DNA of 6,968 nt from CAYUKK01 sp964445305 (GTDB lineage: Bacteria > Acidobacteriota > Aminicenantia > Aminicenantales > UBA8522): positions 1-6,968 of the forward strand of contig CAYUKK010000211.1 in the NCBI GenBank assembly GCA_964445305.1, given 5' to 3'. Shown in pieces: positions 1 to 5,889 of this stretch (positions are counted from its first letter, which is position 1; each line of letters begins with the position of its first letter). The notes beneath the pieces are model-generated. The model saw nothing but the letters and a program-made list of their open reading frames with translations, did no database searches and was not told where the DNA came from. The position numbers were made by a program, and so were the translations under genes.

Positions 1-381
1 AGCGATGCGGTTTCCGTAACGGCCAACGATGGAGCCGAAATAAGGGTTTTGGGCCGGGTTGAGGTAGCCCTCCAGGGAATCATGGCCGAGGACAATATCA
101 CCCCGTTGGCCGTTCCTATCCGCGACTTCCAGTGAAATCACCGTGGCGCCGTAATTCATGATTCTGGCTTTGAGCCCGTGGCTGTTGGTCAGAGTAAAGA
201 GCTCAACCTCCGAACCATCGGGCAGATTTCCGAAGGGCTGTTTTTGGATGTCCATTTTGGCTATTCCCTCCATGGTTGGAATGGGTTCTCCTTTCTTGCC
301 TTTGCAGGAAAAGGGGGCGACCAGAAGGATGGCCATCCCCGTGACGGCCAAGACAATGGTCAACGGTCCCATTTTCATCAT
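1..381 (-). CDS. galM: Exported aldose 1-epimerase (mutarotase), N-terminal part, runs off left edge
   Basis: The frame is open from ATG at 381 to base 1, giving 127 residues. Family members are usually about 340-390 residues, so roughly two thirds is missing beyond the edge. The mature part reads like a GalM N-terminus: FGNLPDGSEVELFTLTN near residue 50, MNYGATVISLEVADRNG near 75-91, then DIVLGHDSLEGYL and PYFGSIVGRYGNRIA at 113-127. The family interconverts alpha and beta anomers of aldoses; the catalytic His and Glu residues lie in the missing part. Residues 5-25 are a hydrophobic signal segment followed by Cys26 in VAPFSCKGKKG. This suggests export and possibly lipidation, although the lipobox is poor. 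Exported mutarotases are known in several polysaccharide-degrading phyla. GGAGG at 388-392 lies 6 nt before the chosen ATG; a second ATG at 378 is possible. The gene is divergent from the arabinofuranosidase operon, so L-arabinose is the likely substrate, but this is inferred from context only. Confidence 0.9.
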   Translation of the reverse strand, partial: MMKMGPLTIVLAVTGMAILLVAPFSCKGKKGEPIPTMEGIAKMDIQKQPFGNLPDGSEVELFTLTNSHGLKARIMNYGATVISLEVADRNGQRGDIVLGHDSLEGYLNPAQNPYFGSIVGRYGNRIA

Positions 382-387
382 GGGCAA

Positions 388-392
388 CCTCC
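388..392 (-). promoter_or_regulatory. Ribosome binding site of galM
   Basis: On the minus strand GGAGG is followed by a 6-nt spacer (TTGCCC) and then ATGATG. The spacing favours the first of the two tandem ATG codons (381). Confidence 0.75.
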
Positions 393-417
393 ATCCGGGT
401 AATAGATTCAGAGCTTC

Positions 418-446
418 ATCCTACCTAACCTTTTTCTTTTTTTCAA
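418..446 (-). promoter_or_regulatory. Putative sigma70-type promoter of galM
   Basis: Read on the minus strand, TTGAAA (446-441) is followed by a 17-nt spacer and TAGGAT (423-418). The -35 matches the TTGACA consensus at 5 of 6 positions and the -10 matches TATAAT at 4 of 6. Transcription would begin near 411, giving a leader of about 30 nt before the galM start. The spacer is very A-rich on this strand. This is a pattern match only; the weak -10 may mean the promoter depends on an activator or that it is fortuitous. Confidence 0.4.
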
Positions 447-553
447 ACCTCTTGGAGGGGCCGATATAGGGGTGGCCATCCCATCCGAGATTTTTTTTAT
501 GGCGAGCCTGTCTTGTCGTTGATGCCTGTAACTGAGTGGAAAATCGATTACGG

Positions 554-575
554 GGGCAAGAATTGGGATTTGCCC
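554..575. promoter_or_regulatory. Inverted repeat, candidate operator
   Basis: GGGCAA (554-559) and TTGCCC (570-575) form perfect 6-base arms with 10 bases between them. The right arm ends 8 bases before the -35 hexamer at 584, a position suited to a dimeric activator or repressor. It does not match any operator I know for AraC or AraR regulators. A six-base repeat can arise by chance, so this is a weak call. Confidence 0.25.
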
Positions 576-583
576 GTTCCGTT

Positions 584-612
584 TTGACAGGCCTTTCCCC
601 CTGGTATATATA
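584..612 (+). promoter_or_regulatory. Sigma70-type promoter of the arabinofuranosidase operon
   Basis: A perfect TTGACA (584-589) is followed by a 17-nt spacer and TATATA (607-612), 5 of 6 to the TATAAT consensus. Overlapping alternatives TATATA (605-610) and TATAAA (609-614) have poorer spacing. Transcription would start near 619, about 42 nt before the ATG at 661. This is the strongest promoter-like sequence in the intergenic region and would drive all three rightward genes. Confidence 0.65.
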
Positions 613-649
613 AAAAGACAATCGAAAGAAATGAAAAGAGATAGACGAC

Positions 650-654
650 GGAGG
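650..654 (+). promoter_or_regulatory. Ribosome binding site that sets the beta-propeller start at 661
   Basis: GGAGG is followed by six A residues and ATG at 661. An in-frame ATG at 631 would add ten very basic residues ahead of the signal peptide. It has no good Shine-Dalgarno site and lies only about 12 nt after the predicted transcription start, so 661 is preferred. Confidence 0.8.
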
Positions 655-660
655 AAAAAA

Positions 661-3447
661 ATGATGGTTCAAAAAAAGACAATAGGCGGCCTGGTTTTCT
701 TCTTCATTATTTATATTTTTCCGATAGATTCTATAAGTATAATAAGGATTAGCCAGGCTGCCGAAAGAGTAGAATTAGCCCCATCTCTTCTCCAGAGCTT
801 CGCCTTCCGCAACCTCGGTCCCTTCCGCTGCGGTTCCTGGGTAACGGGTTTTGCCGTGCCAGATAAGCCAGCCAAGGACCACCTTTATACCTTTTATGTC
901 GCCACGAGAAACGGCGGCGTCTGGAAGACGACGAACAACGGCACGACTTTCAAGCCGATATTTGACGACCAGGATTATCTTTCCATCGGCGCCATTGCTG
1001 TCGCTACCTCCAATCCGGAAATCGTCTGGGTGGGAACAGGGGAGGCTTATAACGCCCGAAGTTCCCACCGGGGCGACGGTGTTTATAAATCCGTGGATGG
1101 TGGAAGGACGTGGCAAAACATGGGCCTGCGGGATTCCCATCACATCGCCCGCATTGTCATCCATCCCCAAAATCCGGACATCGTTTATGTCGCCGCCATG
1201 GGCCATCTTTTTTCTTTCAATGAGGAACGGGGAGTTTTCAAGACTTCAGATGGCGGGCTGACATGGCAAAGGGTTCTCTATATCAACGAAAAAGTCGGGG
1301 TCATCGATTTGGCCATGAACCTGAAAAACCCCGATACCCTTTACGCCGCGGCTTATGAGAAATACCGCTATCCCTGGCACTTTGAAGAGGGTGGCCCGGA
1401 AAGTGGCATTTACAAAACGGTCGACGGCGGAAAGAGCTGGCGAAGGCTGGGAGGTGGCCTTCCCTCAGGCAAGATCGGGCGCATCGGCGTCGATGTTTAC
1501 CGTCAAAACCCCGACATCCTCTATGCCGTCATCGAGAACGCCAACCTCCGCCCGCCCACGGAGAAAGAAGCGGCCGAGGATAAGCGCCGCGGACTCGAGC
1601 CCCAGCCCCGGCCCATCGCCGGCGAGGTCTACCGCTCCGAAGACGGGGGGGAGACCTGGAAAAAAATGAACTCAGCTCAGGATGATGTGTCGGGCAAAGC
1701 CGCTTATTCTTTCAACCAGATTACCATTGACCCTAACGACGACCAGAGAATCTACATCACCGGAATTGCCCTCGCCTATTCCTATAACGGCGGAAAAACC
1801 TGGAAAAACCTGGGCTGGCCGCCAACGCTTTTCGCCTCCGCCTTTGGCGATGTTCGGACATTCTGGATCGACCATGAAAACTCGGACCGGATGCTCTTTG
1901 GAAGCGATGGCGGGGTCTATGTTTCCTACGATGGCGGCAAAACCTGCGACCATCTTTACAACATTCCCCTGGGCGAATTTTATGCTATCGCCGTGGACAT
2001 GGAAGAGCCCTACAACATCTATGGCGGGCTGCAGGACCATGATTCCTGGAAGGGACCCACGAACGGCTGGTCGGGAGAAGTCACCCTCGGGGATTGGGTG
2101 ACCGTCGGCATCCAGGACGGGATGTTTAATGCTGTCGATAATGAGGATAGCCGCTGGGCTTACAACACTTATCAGTTTGGTGGCCACGGTCGGGTCGACC
2201 AAAAGCTCGGCACGCGGACAGATATCCAGCCCGTGCGGGAAAAAGGCAAGGAGCCTTACCGGTTCAACTGGACCCCGCCCATCACCATTTCACCGCACAA
2301 CAGCCAAATCATCTATACAGGGGCGCAGGTCCTTCTCCGCTCGCTCAACCGCGGCGACACGTGGCAGGAAATCAGTCCCGACTTGACTCTCAATGACCCG
2401 CAGAAGATTGCTGGCCGGGGTAATATCACCTTCTGCACCATCACGACTATTTCCGAATCGCCGTTAACCCCGGGCCTTATCTGGGTGGGTACGGATGACG
2501 GCAGAGTCTGGCTTACCCGAGACGGCGGAGCCAACTGGTCTGATTTGACGGCCAGGCTAGCTCAAGCCGGTGCCCCCGAAGACCGCTGGGTGAGCCGCGT
2601 TTTCGCCTCCCATCACCACCCGGCCAGGGCTTATGTGACCAAGACCGGCTTTCGGAATGATGATTTCCGGCCATTTGTTTTCAAGACAGAAGACTACGGG
2701 GAGACCTGGACCAGCATCGTCAGCGGTTTGCCCGAATTCCCGACGAACGTCATCTTCGAGGACAGGAAGAACGCTGATCTCCTCTTCCTGGGAACTGACG
2801 GCGGCGTTTTCATCTCGATTGACGGTGGGGAGACGTGGACGAGGCTCAAGAGTAACCTTCCTTCCGCCCCGGTTAAAGACTTGGTTGTCCATCCCCGCGA
2901 CAATGACCTCGTCGTCGCCACCTATGGCCGAGGTGTTTTCATCACCGATATCTCTCCGCTCCAGGAGCTCACGGCTCAGGTGCTCGCAAAAGATGTCCAT
3001 CTTTTTGAAATCGAGCCGCGCATCCAGTGGGTGACCCGGGCGTGGGGAAACTACCGGCTCATGGGGGATCGACATCTGGCCACTCCAAACGAGCCCAACG
3101 CTGTGGTCATCCATTATTATTTAAAGGAAAAAGCCAAGGATAACATCAAGATCAAAGTGACGGACCCTTACGGCGAGGTCCTTCGCGAGCTGGAGGGAAA
3201 GAACGAGGCAGGGCTAAATACCGTCTTGTGGGACATGAGGGCGGCGCCGGCTCAAAAGGATGGAGATCAGAGAGGATGGGTAAGGCCGCGTGGCCAGCTT
3301 GTCGAGCCAGGCGAGTATGTCATAAACTTGGAGGTGGCCGGGAAAAAGCTCAGTCGCAAGGCTCATATCAAGGGCCGCCGCGGCTGGACCATCGGTCCTC
3401 AAACCATCGACATTCCGAGCCGAACGGCGGGCAGGGATAAACAGTAA
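661..3447 (+). CDS. Secreted sortilin/VPS10-like BNR-repeat beta-propeller protein
   Basis: The protein is 928 residues from ATG 661. It begins with a signal peptide: Lys5-Lys6, a hydrophobic stretch at about 8-30, and a possible cleavage site after SQA at 31-33. The mature protein holds about eleven Asp-box motifs (S/T-x-D-x-G-x-T/S-W type) starting at residues 90, 144, 195, 253, 326, 374, 422, 561, 619, 676 and 719. These are the hairpin markers of seven- or ten-bladed beta-propellers. GTGEAYNARSS, GDGVYKSVDGG and YGGLQDHDSW are hallmarks of the large bacterial family annotated as VPS10 domain or glycosyl hydrolase. Residues from about 835 (VTDPYGEVLRELEG, then NTVLWDMR) resemble a FlgD/FN3-like Ig module, ending in GRRGWTIGPQ. 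Family members resemble GH74 and sialidase propellers, but I see no assignable catalytic pair, so enzyme activity is unproven. It is the first gene of the operon, 27 nt ahead of the GH127 gene, which suggests a role with arabinose-containing substrates at the cell surface or periplasm. The motif at 422-429 ends in Cys instead of Trp. Confidence 0.88.
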   Translation: MMVQKKTIGGLVFFFIIYIFPIDSISIIRISQAAERVELAPSLLQSFAFRNLGPFRCGSWVTGFAVPDKPAKDHLYTFYVATRNGGVWKTTNNGTTFKPIFDDQDYLSIGAIAVATSNPEIVWVGTGEAYNARSSHRGDGVYKSVDGGRTWQNMGLRDSHHIARIVIHPQNPDIVYVAAMGHLFSFNEERGVFKTSDGGLTWQRVLYINEKVGVIDLAMNLKNPDTLYAAAYEKYRYPWHFEEGGPESGIYKTVDGGKSWRRLGGGLPSGKIGRIGVDVYRQNPDILYAVIENANLRPPTEKEAAEDKRRGLEPQPRPIAGEVYRSEDGGETWKKMNSAQDDVSGKAAYSFNQITIDPNDDQRIYITGIALAYSYNGGKTWKNLGWPPTLFASAFGDVRTFWIDHENSDRMLFGSDGGVYVSYDGGKTCDHLYNIPLGEFYAIAVDMEEPYNIYGGLQDHDSWKGPTNGWSGEVTLGDWVTVGIQDGMFNAVDNEDSRWAYNTYQFGGHGRVDQKLGTRTDIQPVREKGKEPYRFNWTPPITISPHNSQIIYTGAQVLLRSLNRGDTWQEISPDLTLNDPQKIAGRGNITFCTITTISESPLTPGLIWVGTDDGRVWLTRDGGANWSDLTARLAQAGAPEDRWVSRVFASHHHPARAYVTKTGFRNDDFRPFVFKTEDYGETWTSIVSGLPEFPTNVIFEDRKNADLLFLGTDGGVFISIDGGETWTRLKSNLPSAPVKDLVVHPRDNDLVVATYGRGVFITDISPLQELTAQVLAKDVHLFEIEPRIQWVTRAWGNYRLMGDRHLATPNEPNAVVIHYYLKEKAKDNIKIKVTDPYGEVLRELEGKNEAGLNTVLWDMRAAPAQKDGDQRGWVRPRGQLVEPGEYVINLEVAGKKLSRKAHIKGRRGWTIGPQTIDIPSRTAGRDKQ

Positions 3448-3459
3448 AATACGGATAAC

Positions 3460-3469
3460 AAGGAGGTGA
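3460..3469 (+). promoter_or_regulatory. Near-perfect Shine-Dalgarno site that sets the GH127 start at 3475
   Basis: AAGGAGGTGA is complementary over ten bases to the usual 3' end of 16S rRNA. The in-frame GTG at 3466 lies inside this site and cannot be the start. ATG at 3475 is 8 nt after the GGAGG core. Confidence 0.85.
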
Positions 3470-3474
3470 GGAGC

Positions 3475-5889
3475 ATGGACGCCAGGAAATGGTTTTCCTT
3501 TTTGTTCGCTGCTCTAACCCTTATCGGATCGACCTGCTGCAGCAAGAAAGCGCTGCCCACAGGCTACCCGAGAAGCGCGGTTCCCTTTACCGATGTCCGT
3601 CTTGTCGATGAATTCTGGGCGTCGCGCCTGGAGACCCATCGCACGGTCACCATTCCCTTTGCTTTCAAACAGTGCGAGGCCACGGGGCGGGTGGCCAACT
3701 TCGAGATTGCCGCGGGCCTGAAAAAAGGGTCGTTCGCAACAAAATATCCTTTTGATGATTCGGATGTTTTCAAGATCATCGAAGGCGCTTCTTACACTCT
3801 GATGGTTCATCCTGATTCGGACCTTGAAAAATACCTGGACGACCTCATCGCCAAGATTGTCGCTGCCCAGGAGGAGGATGGCTATCTTTACACAGCCCGG
3901 ACTATCGACCCGGAGCACCTGCCCGTAGACTGGGCGGGTAAGGAGCGGTGGTCCAACCTCTACATGAGCCACGAGCTCTATAACCTCGGCCATCTTTTTG
4001 AGGCGGCGGTGGCACATTTTCGAGCCACGGGAAAGAAGAATCTTCTCAACGCCGCCATCAAGAGCGCTGACCTCTTGACGAGGGTTTTTGGCCCGGGTCG
4101 CCGGCACGGCGCGCCCGGCCACCAGGAGGTCGAAATCGGCCTTGTCAAACTCTATCGGGTCACCGGGAAAAAGAAATACCTCGAGCTGGCCCGCTTTTTC
4201 CTCGAAGAGCGGGGGAACGCCAGGGACAGGAAACTCTACGGTGAGTACTCGCAGGACCATAAGCCTGTCGCGGAGCAGAGAGAAGCGGTCGGTCACGCTG
4301 TCCGCGCCACCTACATGTATTCGGGCATGGCGGATGTAGCTGCCTTGACTGGAAACAAGGATTATGTTGAGGCTTTGGACAAAATCTGGGACAACGTGGC
4401 TTCGAGGAAGCTTTACCTTACGGGCGGCATCGGGGCGGCGGGTGCTATCGAGGGTTTCGGTCCTGATTATGTCCTCCCCAATGCCGAAGCCTACTGTGAA
4501 ACCTGTGCCTCAATCGGGTTCATCCTCTGGAGCCAGCGGATGTTCTTGCTCCACGGTGACGCGCGCTACATCGACCTCCTCGAGAGGACTCTGTACAACG
4601 GGTTTCTTTCCGGAGTTGGCCTGAGCGGCGACCTTTTCTTCTACCCCAACCCTCTCGCTTCCTTCGGTCAGCACCGGCGAAGCCCTTGGTTCCAATGCGC
4701 CTGCTGTCCTTCCAACGTGGCTCGTTTTGTTCCTCAGATTCCTGGCTTTATCTATGCTCAGAGCGACGATTCTCTCTACATCAATCTTTTTGTTGCCAGC
4801 ATGGCCAGCTTGAACATGAAGGGGAGAAAGGTATTGGTGGAGCAGGAGACGCGTTATCCCTGGCAAGGGAAAGTCCGAATCCTGGTCAAACCAGAAAGGC
4901 CAACCGAATTCAGCTTGCTTGTCCGAATTCCTGGATGGGCACTGGGAAGGCCGGTTCCCGACAACCTTTATTCCTATCTTGACCCGACTGCTTCCCCTGT
5001 TTCCATCCTCGTCAACGGTAAAGAATTCCCCATCGAATTGCACCAGGGTTATGCCCGAATCTTGAGAACATGGAAGGAGGGTGATGTCGTCGAGGTGGAT
5101 TTGCCCATGCCCGTGCGGCGAGTTCTCGCCCATCCAGCTGTCAAGGATGACGAAGGACGGGTAGCCCTCGAAAGGGGTCCGCTGGTCTACTGTGCTGAAT
5201 GGGTGGATAATGATGGCCGAGTGAGTCACCTCATCGTTCCAGATGAAGCAGCGCTCGAAACGGAAAGGCAAGAGGAACTTCTCGGTGGCCTTGTCGTCAT
5301 CCGAGGCGAGGTCGAGGCGCTTTACGAGGGTCGAGCACCAAACTCTCGAGAAACAAGGAAAAAGCCCTTTCTGGCCATTCCCTATTACGCCTGGGCTCAC
5401 CGGGGGCAGGGGGAAATGGCTGTCTGGTTGGCGCGAGAGCCGTCCAAAGCTCAGCCTTTTCCGCGGCCAACCATCGCCTCGAAAGCCAAAGCCGCAGCTT
5501 CAGGAGGGAGGGAAGCCTGGCCGGTTAACGACCTCAGACAGCCAAAGAGCTCCAACGACCAGTCCTTACCCTATCTTCACTGGTGGCCCAACAAAGGGAC
5601 GGTCGAGTGGGTCGAGCTCAAACTGGAACAACCGATGATACTTTCCCAGGTCGAGGTTTATTGGTTCGACGACACCGGCCGCGGTGAGTGCCGCGTGCCG
5701 GCCAGCTGGCGGGTTCTCTACCCGAGCGGGGAGACCTGGCTTCCTGTCCAGAATCTCAATGCTTACGGCATAGAGAAAGATGTTTACAACCGGGTTAAGT
5801 TCAGACCCATCCGCACGCGAGCACTCCGTCTGGAAATCGAGCTCCAGAAGGATTTTTCAGCTGGGGTCCACGAATGGAGAATCCAATGA
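3475..5889 (+). CDS. Exported GH127 beta-L-arabinofuranosidase with C-terminal F5/8-type (CBM32-like) domain
   Basis: The protein is 804 residues from ATG 3475. A signal peptide at about 1-20 (RKWFSFLFAALTLIGSTCC) ends at Cys21-Cys22, so it may be a lipoprotein, though the lipobox is not canonical. Residues about 35-430 are the GH127 (DUF1680) alpha/alpha-barrel: MSHELYNLGHLFEAAVAH at 164-181, PGHQEVEIG at 214, VGHAVRATYMYSGMADVA at 272, TGGIGA near 316. The zinc-thiolate catalytic set known from Bifidobacterium HypBA1 is intact. Glu326 is the predicted acid/base; Glu342 and Cys344 lie in CETCAS; Cys408, Cys410 and Cys411 lie in CACCPSN, with Cys410 the predicted nucleophile. The Glu326-Glu342 spacing of 16 equals HypBA1 Glu322-Glu338. 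Beta-sandwich domains follow to about 650. Residues about 664-804 form a discoidin-like domain (HWWPNKGTVEW, VYWFDDTGRGECRVPASWR, FSAGVHEWRI), probably sugar-binding. The family removes beta-L-arabinofuranose from hydroxyproline-linked or other plant glycans; some DUF1680 relatives differ in specificity. Adjacent araB supports arabinose release. Confidence 0.92.
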   Translation: MDARKWFSFLFAALTLIGSTCCSKKALPTGYPRSAVPFTDVRLVDEFWASRLETHRTVTIPFAFKQCEATGRVANFEIAAGLKKGSFATKYPFDDSDVFKIIEGASYTLMVHPDSDLEKYLDDLIAKIVAAQEEDGYLYTARTIDPEHLPVDWAGKERWSNLYMSHELYNLGHLFEAAVAHFRATGKKNLLNAAIKSADLLTRVFGPGRRHGAPGHQEVEIGLVKLYRVTGKKKYLELARFFLEERGNARDRKLYGEYSQDHKPVAEQREAVGHAVRATYMYSGMADVAALTGNKDYVEALDKIWDNVASRKLYLTGGIGAAGAIEGFGPDYVLPNAEAYCETCASIGFILWSQRMFLLHGDARYIDLLERTLYNGFLSGVGLSGDLFFYPNPLASFGQHRRSPWFQCACCPSNVARFVPQIPGFIYAQSDDSLYINLFVASMASLNMKGRKVLVEQETRYPWQGKVRILVKPERPTEFSLLVRIPGWALGRPVPDNLYSYLDPTASPVSILVNGKEFPIELHQGYARILRTWKEGDVVEVDLPMPVRRVLAHPAVKDDEGRVALERGPLVYCAEWVDNDGRVSHLIVPDEAALETERQEELLGGLVVIRGEVEALYEGRAPNSRETRKKPFLAIPYYAWAHRGQGEMAVWLAREPSKAQPFPRPTIASKAKAAASGGREAWPVNDLRQPKSSNDQSLPYLHWWPNKGTVEWVELKLEQPMILSQVEVYWFDDTGRGECRVPASWRVLYPSGETWLPVQNLNAYGIEKDVYNRVKFRPIRTRALRLEIELQKDFSAGVHEWRIQ
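5876..5880 (+). promoter_or_regulatory. Ribosome binding site of araB inside the GH127 gene
   Basis: GGAGA lies 5 nt before ATG 5886, within the last codons of the GH127 gene. Together with the ATGA stop/start overlap at 5886-5889 this points to translational coupling of araB to the upstream gene. Confidence 0.6.

Larger units (their letters stand above)
382..660. other. Divergent intergenic regulatory region
   Basis: This 279-base stretch separates the starts of galM (leftward) and the beta-propeller gene (rightward) and holds no convincing gene. It contains a candidate promoter for each direction, A/T tracts (eight T at 491-498), an AATCGATT palindrome at 542-549, and an inverted repeat at 554-575. 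GCCTGT occurs at 506-511 and 524-529, with its complement ACAGGC at 587-592 overlapping the rightward -35. A shared region of this kind suits co-regulation of both arms by one sugar-responsive regulator, which is not itself visible here. Confidence 0.6.

Noticed and set aside
158..469. Plus-strand open frames opposite galM
   Set aside because: The minus-strand frame from 381 to the edge carries clear aldose 1-epimerase motifs, so these are shadows.
469..498. Palindrome GGGGTGGCCATCCC (469-482) followed by eight T (491-498), resembling an intrinsic terminator
   Set aside because: The stem would be only 5 pairs including a G-T, the T-run starts 8 bases after it, and no rightward gene ends upstream because galM is divergent.
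631..660. In-frame ATG at 631 as the start of the beta-propeller gene
   Set aside because: It would add MKRDRRRRKK ahead of the signal peptide, lacks a good ribosome binding site, and lies just after the predicted transcription start. ATG 661 has GGAGG at ideal spacing.
421..672. Minus-strand open frame of 83 codons across the intergenic region
   Set aside because: It overlaps both candidate promoters and the start of the propeller gene, and its translation is low-complexity with no similarity I recognise.
661..2900. Repeated DGG-x-TW coding motifs as a DNA repeat array
   Set aside because: The repetition is at protein level (Asp boxes of propeller blades) with irregular spacing and varied codons, so it is not a nucleotide repeat or CRISPR array.
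3514..4296. Long antisense open frame of 260 codons
   Set aside because: It lies wholly opposite the GH127 gene, whose conserved motifs are on the plus strand; its translation has no recognisable family features.
4510..5400. Long antisense open frame of 296 codons
   Set aside because: It is a shadow of the GH127 coding sequence, produced by codon bias in GC-rich DNA, with no start signal of note.
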